Source: Pseudisothecium myosuroides
Taxonomy: Eukaryota > Streptophyta > Bryopsida > Hypnales > Lembophyllaceae
Direction: 5' to 3'
DNA: 64,000 bases
Assembly: GCA_951799445.1 (NCBI GenBank)
Contig: OX637293.1
Span: 22,444,001 to 22,508,000 of the forward strand
The notes under the pieces are model-generated. The model was not told the origin of the DNA. It saw only the letters and a program-made list of their open reading frames with translations, and ran no database searches. Both the position numbers and the translations under genes were made by a program. Positions 56,861 through 64,000 of this stretch are shown here, one piece after another. How positions within the stretch are numbered: the stretch's first letter is position 1; the number at the start of each line of letters is the position of its first letter.

Positions 56861-56867
56861 CTTTATA
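56861..56867 (-). promoter_or_regulatory. TATA box of the carbonic anhydrase gene
   Basis: GAGTATAAAGCTGG reads on the minus strand, about 315 bp upstream of the ATG at 56546. Transcription from ~30 bp further would give a 5' leader of about 285 bases. No better TATA sequence lies between it and the ATG. Confidence 0.5.
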
Positions 56868-57189
56868 CTCACTCCCTTCTCATCACAAACGCAGTCGTTT
56901 ACTCACTGGGTTGATTCTTCTGAATTTCAACGCAGGGTGCTCCCGCATACGACGTTACCAAGCCCAAAAGGGGAAGCGCTTAACTCGGTTTAATGTTGGT
57001 GGGCCCGGTCGGTCCGTCTAGCTGAGTCTCCGACCAGTGGATCACACGGCGCTTGATAAATTCCTTTCAGTTTGTTGTTGACTGGACGACTATGCTGGAA
57101 TCTTGAGTGTGAACATTAATTCTCTAACTGGGTTGGATGGGTTCTCATGCCACTTGCATTTTACTTGGAAGACCAGTTGTGCATGCTAC

Positions 57190-60100
57190 GCGTTAGTCGA
57201 GTAACTGGCGACGATTAAGTTCTCGAGAATGATCTACAGTAGATGTATGAAAATTTCTGGATTGAAGCCCTCATTCGCTGTACTTCGTGAGCAACATATA
57301 TTCCTTGACGTCTTATGTCGCCAGCAGTCCGTAGAAGTTAAGGACGGTAACTTAACCTTGGAAATGTCGCCCGAAGCTATCATTTTCACATTAAACTCCG
57401 TTCCAACTTTGAATCATGTATACATAAAGTATAGTACCCCGTAGTTTTTAATCCATTGGCTTCAACTTGGCACTTTCTCTATAACTTACAGAAACTATAT
57501 AACACGGACCGTAGTTACGTACTACAGTACTAGTGACTGAGTGCTCTACTGCAGCTCTCGTTCACACGTGGTGACACCTGTTCATTGGGGACCAATTCGA
57601 TTTCTTTGTGATTCGATCGCGTTGGAAATGATATGAAACTGCATACATAAAATTTGTGACGAAGGCCCTGGTCCTTGTCGGACCGTATTCCGGTCACCGT
57701 CGGGCCTATGTGACGATTTCAAACCCGATCAGCTAGAGCCGATCCAAATTTCTCTTTGCAGTACGTAGTGCCTTTCCACCGACTCTTTCTCAGATATAAT
57801 AATTTGTTCATCATCTGCTAAGTGTGAAAACGTCAATTTGGTTAAATCGAGAAGCTCCGGGCCGCTCGATTATTTTGACATATGTGTATCCAATCTAGAG
57901 TTCGTTTAGATTTAGGTTCCAGGTCTTGACCGAGTCCTAAAAGTTTGAAAATGGCAAGGAATACCCTTGAACGACGCGGCGGCCATTTTCTGGCCGATGA
58001 ATGACAAAGAATCTTTGCATATAGGACAGAATTGCAACTGTTCATCGTTATAATTTTGTTAAGAAAAAAGGGAGATCTTGCACAGTAGTTTGACCTCCAA
58101 TGCGCACTTTTGAATTTTTTATAGTAGATGATGTCACACGGTTGGAAAAGAGATGATTTCCACGGCCACCAGCCCGGCGTTCAAGGGTTGAAGCTGTTTT
58201 GGAAATTCAGTGCAATCTACCACTAACAGCAAGTCCAAGTCTTCGTGGTTTACAAAAGAGGTCTTGTTATTCTTAATCGTCACACCGAGTCTCTCTCTGT
58301 CCGAGACTGACTGACCCCTTCTCAGTGAGAAAACCTGTGAAGTTGGTCGAGGCCGGAAGAGTGCTTTCATTGTTGCTTGCAACTCACTGTTAAGTGCTCA
58401 ACTTGTCAAAATGGGCGTGTTATTATTAGTGAAGAGGATAGGGAGGTGCATTAATACGTGTGCACTTTTGAGTGGGTTTGGATCCAATGTCATGTGGAAG
58501 CATCCGAAACTGCCATTTTTTCTTCCCCTACCAGGAACTAGGTGATAAGGTCAATTTCGTAAAGTTGACGATATTCTAGAAGGCAAAAATTGTGACAAAT
58601 AATGTGACAAAACTTATATCTTCACAAAAGTTTAGTTTCAGCCCAAAAACTAGACAAAAACTAGACATGCCTATAGATTTTGGCTTGGCCATGTGGCTTG
58701 AATAGTTGAACTGCGCTAAGCAGTCAAAGTTGTTAAATTCGTCAATATAACGAAAATTACTGTGTGATGATTTATTTTTTATGCAAAGAAAGTTAGATTG
58801 CCTTCCTCGAGAGAAACTTAGGCCAACCTTACAATCTTCAGAATTTTTAACTTTCACACCATATTCTATGAGTTTTTAAATTGAAAACATTGGTTATCTA
58901 CTCACACAGACATGCTATTAGATTTTCTACCTAAATTTGATTGTAAAAATTGTCGATATTAAATTTTAATTTGAAAATTCATAAAAATTTATTTCTAAAA
59001 ATTTTTATATACAAAATCATTCAAGAAATACCATCAAATTTTTTTTAGAGTAGAAAAAAAAATTTAGAAAACCAAAAATACATCAAAATCCAATTTGAGA
59101 AACAAAATAGTCAAAAAAATCTAAATTTCTTTACATTTTGTTTGTTTTCTCATATTTCAATGTGTAAACAAATAATAGCTTAAAAACCATCAACAACCTT
59201 CTTTTTTTGAAATTTGGGGTACACTTTTGCAAGCGGGGTGTGTAGTATTTAAGTGTTTTCAAATAATCTTGTGTTTTTGTAAGAGCATAATTATCATTTA
59301 ATGAAATTCTTAATGATGACAGCACAATATTGACATTTCAAGACCACCTAAAATTAATTTTACGATAAGATTAATTTTCAATATATATCCATGATTTTTT
59401 GAAAATCTCAAAATTGTCCATTTGGTGCATTGAGATGCAAAAGTTGGTACACCACTACACCCTACTAAGCACTCATCTTCCACTATAATAACATTGTTAC
59501 ACTAATTTGAAAATTATTTGAATTTGACAATCAAGCAATATGGAAGTTTACAATATTTTAAATAAAATCAATATAATGATTCTACACTATTTTCATACTA
59601 TATCACATAGTGTACTTGTCAATTAAAGTTCATTTAAATGTTTTTGCATTAATAAATACACATTTGTTGTTCACTCATCTCAATTAGTGTGGCTGTGTGG
59701 GTCTCATATTAATTAAATTAACTTGTATAGTGATGTAGTATAAATAACACTATTTGTCAATGATTGCTTTATATTATAAAAACATTAAATGATAATGAAT
59801 ATAAATAAAAAATTATAGAAATTAGGCTTGCCATTAGATGAATTGGGTTGAACAAAGTGTTTCAAGGTACGTGCAATGCACATTCAATAATTGTCTATTT
59901 TCTTAATGTAATAGCAAATTCACTATTAATAATTGTGTCAAATTGAATATTTTATCAAAAAATGCAATTTAGAATTTAATGTTGATTTTTTGGATATTTT
60001 TTGGATATACTCTATTTTATAATGCAAAAAATTAGAAAAATAAATTTCTTGAATATTGGCATTTATTTTTAGAACTGTTTTATACTAGATCTACTGTAGT

Positions 60101-60420
60101 CTATGGAGAAGTCGACCTACTGTACATTCATTTGTCTACATCTCATTATGTTGTACATTAAAGTTACATTGATTTATTTTATTAATGAAGGTACAAAGTC
60201 AGTATCACAAAGACACCAACAAAATTAGTCACTTCAAAATTCCATTTTTAGCGGATAAATTCTACAATATAATAATATTTCAACAAGAACTAATTTAAAT
60301 ATTCACTTTGGTAAATTAGTGTAGAATTATTTTAAAGTCATGAAATGTCACCTTTTTTTTGGTTTTTAGTTCTAAATTGCATTTGAATTTTTATTCAATC
60401 TATATTTTGAATTTTATTTT
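57190..60420 (-). repeat. large dispersed segment, copy C (inverted)
   Basis: It reads on the minus strand as copy A. AAGACACCAACAAAATTAG (60209) mirrors TGTTGGTGTCTTTGAGAC, GTGCATTGAGATGCAAAAG (59424) and CCACATGGCC (58690) lie in matching order, and GACGATTAAGTTCTCGAGA (57210) mirrors CTCGAGAACTTAATCGTC (17598). It ends close to the promoter of the carbonic anhydrase. An insertion of 58100-58370 relative to copies A and B carries an unexplained 83-codon frame. Bases 57440-57840 are partly unique. Confidence 0.65.
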
Positions 60421-61079
60421 TGGAAATTCAATAATAAAGTAGGATTGTATGCAATCTAATTGCATTGGGTTGTCTTTTTTTTAAATTGAGAAATTATTTC
60501 CCACTCTTGCAAAAGGTGGCAATAGAACACAAACTTGCACCAATAGAAGTTTCATCATTTGGTCCTATGAAGTTTAAGGTTCAATAGGATCATTAAATTT
60601 AAAAAAAGTTTTAACCCACTATTTGGAATTTATTTTTTGAGCTCTACCAACTATTCTTATAGTCAACTAGTTTTTGAAGTACCCATTCCGGCGGTTATTT
60701 CCTCTATTATTATTAGAAATAGAAAAATTGTAGATTTTTTCACCATTTTTTCTTCTACTTTAAAAATCCAACCAATTATTTTTTCATTTTTATCGGCTCA
60801 CTTTACACTAACTATTGATTTTTTACTATTACTATTTTGACCTCATAGATTGTAAAATATGTGGTCAAACTTTGTGAAACATGTACCACATGTTTTAATA
60901 CAAGTTTAATACAAGATCCGATGCTTCCATACCAAAATAAAGAAGAATGCTAAAACAACAAGCAACACGTTGTGAGTGGTATCCATAAAATGCTCAGCTA
61001 ATGACATTTTGGAGGAAATTGTAATCCATTAGTATCCATTGTAACCTATAAAGACGAAAAATAAATGTAAACTGAAATA
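60421..61079. other. no gene seen
   Basis: AT-rich. Contains the inverted form of the CAATTTCCTCCAAAATGTC motif near 61000, seen also at 5848 and 38803. Confidence 0.35.
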
Positions 61080-62536
<1,457 letters not shown>

Positions 62537-63031
62537 GGGTGATTGCAAGAAAGTGAAGAAACACTTGTATTATTTGTTGCGTTTTGCATTTTTGGACTTT
62601 TAGTACTTTTTGTACTATGAGTCACCTTCAATACTATTGATGGCATGGAACATGAAATTTGAATGGTCAATTAGATTTCAAATTTATTATTCTGACAACA
62701 TGTGATGTTCATCATTGGATGACAAAAATGGATGAAAATAATTAATTTGCCATTAAAAAATAATTTACATTAGCAAATAGAAGGTATTACGAGCTCCAAC
62801 AGTACTATTGAGTCTTTCTGTGTACCCTGAAGTACTATTTTGAGCCACATGCTACAATTTACCTTAGAAAATGGGACTTTCACGTTTCTATTTTTGAAAA
62901 TTAGGAAATGAGTTTGAAAATTTATTTTTAAAATGGCCATTGTTGCCAACTAAGAGCAAAGTTGGAAGATTAAAGTCATAGCTAAAAAACCATTTTTAAT
63001 TCAACATAAATTCGACCTGATATAGCACACT
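62537..63031 (+). mobile_element. GGGTGATTGCA-family element, cut by a TTAA element
   Basis: It starts GGGTGATTGCAAGAAAGTG and follows the 40445 copy through GTACTATGAGTCACCTTCA and CTTTCTGTGTACCCTGAAG to ATATAGCACACTTTAA. There the 40445 copy continues GCCAATATAAAAT, but here a TTAA element begins. Confidence 0.75.
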
Positions 63032-63681
63032 TTAACTCCTAAAGGACCAACATGCGTTTTTTGGCAACATAGATATTTTTGGCAGGTACGTGTGACTGGA
63101 GATTTTTATATTTTGAGCTGAAATTTTTATAGAAGGTGGGGACGAGGAATATCTTTCATATGCACCAAATTTCATGACATTTGGAAATACAAGTCAAAAG
63201 TTATGGCCTAATATGTTGTTTAGGCAGTTCGGGCAGATCAGAAAAAATCACTTTTTTCAAAAATAAAAATTTGAAATTGGTTTATTAGATTTATATATAC
63301 GTGGAAAGCTTTGAATCATTCCATTTTGATCAATGAATCAAACATTATGAGGATTTTTAGTTTGCGGGCAGTTATGGATTGTCTACTCTAAAATAAACTC
63401 TGTAGTGCAAAAATTTTAAGTGCAAAATGTTTAAAGTCAAAAAATCTAGTCCCGCAATGTGCTGAAATACTTCTTTTTTCCACTTTAAACGCAGATATCT
63501 TGCAATCTGAGCGGTCAAAAATTCTGAAATTTTTTCCACACATTTTCATACTAGTTAGGTGTAAGATCCTACTGTTAGATGTGCAAAAAAAATATTTTTC
63601 ATTTTTTGTTACTCCTTGCAATAGAAATGGCAGTTTTGAGTGTTTTTTGGCACAAAAAGGCCTTGGGCCTTTAAGGGTTAA
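63032..63681 (-). mobile_element. TTAA-type element, inverted orientation, 650 bp
   Basis: The left end TTAACTCCTAAAGGACC and the inverted right end TTAACCCTTAAAGGCCC bound it. Read on the minus strand it parallels the 20221 copy (AAAACTGCCATTTCTATTGC, CCACACATTTTCATACTAG). TTAA lies at 63032-63035 and 63678-63681. A further terminus, GGGCATTTAGGGGTTAA (TTAA 63962-63965), follows. A second partial copy therefore lies next to it, or the true element is longer (63032-63965). Confidence 0.7.
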
Positions 63682-64000
63682 CCTCATATTTTTTTGGTGA
63701 CCAACTTTTGAAATTTGACTTGTGAAAAAAGGATTTAAAAAATTTCTTAGTTTTAACACCCTCATGATCAAACATTTTAATCTTTCAATCAGTAATTGAT
63801 ATTGTTGTGTTTTTTTTTCCTATGTGATCTCTAACAAGTCTAGTTTGAATTTGTACGGTTACAATTCAAAAATAATTGATTCAACTTATCTAAATGTTGG
63901 CTATTTGTTCAATTTAGAGCAAAATTCAAGAAGCGCGATAAAGGCCTTGGGCATTTAGGGGTTAAGCTATAACAATGGTCCATGTTGCAACCTATACAGT
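63682..64000. other. end of window; second TTAA-type right terminus
   Basis: AAGGCCTTGGGCATTTAGGGG reduced to its last 17 bases before TTAA (63962-63965) repeats the terminus at 63655-63681. Nothing else is recognisable before the window ends. Confidence 0.4.

Noticed and set aside
58134..58382. Minus-strand frame of about 80 codons inside segment copy C
   Set aside because: Composition is protein-like, but copies A and B lack it, no family is recognisable and no splice pattern supports it. It could be a small unknown gene, but the evidence is too thin.

Overview
The window looks like nuclear DNA of a land plant. It is strongly AT-rich, has very few genes, and its introns are short with GT-AG borders. 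It holds an alpha-type carbonic anhydrase of the plant and secreted kind, a plant-style PIF/Harbinger transposon with a Myb-like partner gene, and CACTA elements with the plant-typical CACTACAAG terminus. Tc1-like (CAGTG) and TTAA-type elements sit among these. That mix makes me lean towards a seed-free plant such as a bryophyte, lycophyte or fern, but the species cannot be named from the sequence.

Only three genes look intact. A small secreted cysteine-rich protein lies at 18361-18711 (+). A RING-finger E3 ligase-like gene lies at 44356-45027 (-). A six-exon alpha-carbonic anhydrase lies at 54870-56546 (-); I assembled it from GT-AG introns, and it encodes 261 residues with all three zinc histidines. 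These genes are islands of higher GC. They show no operon-like or pathway link to each other.

The rest is a dense record of transposition. One complete 6.0-kb PIF/Harbinger element (31807-37799) has 3-bp TAA target duplications, a transposase with one frameshift and intact DDE residues, and a convergent, spliced Myb-like gene broken by three stop codons and a frameshift. A related empty target site survives 1.1 kb downstream of the element. At least ten elements flanked by TTAA have termini of the type TTAACCCCTAAAGGACC and look like non-autonomous piggyBac-type elements. One nested pair can be compared with empty TTAA sites in two related segments. Three of them sit end to end directly on the stop codon of the small secreted gene. 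A second family, with GGGTGATTGCA termini, makes 4-bp target duplications (TATA, GTAA, GTAG, ATTG) and inserts into its own copies. Smaller MITEs of CACTA, Tourist, Tc1, Stowaway-like and hAT-like type are present, as is a palindrome-rich family with CATTAGAGAAAA ends.

A dispersed segment of up to about 5.7 kb occurs three times: 12385-18140 (+), about 46740-49420 (+) and about 60420-57190 (-). A fourth partial copy lies at 3131-3870. These copies date and frame many of the insertions. Simple-sequence features include a perfect 139-unit TTTA tract (61544-62099) that grew inside a transposon copy, a 41-base T run, and several minisatellites. I found no CRISPR array, rRNA or tRNA gene.
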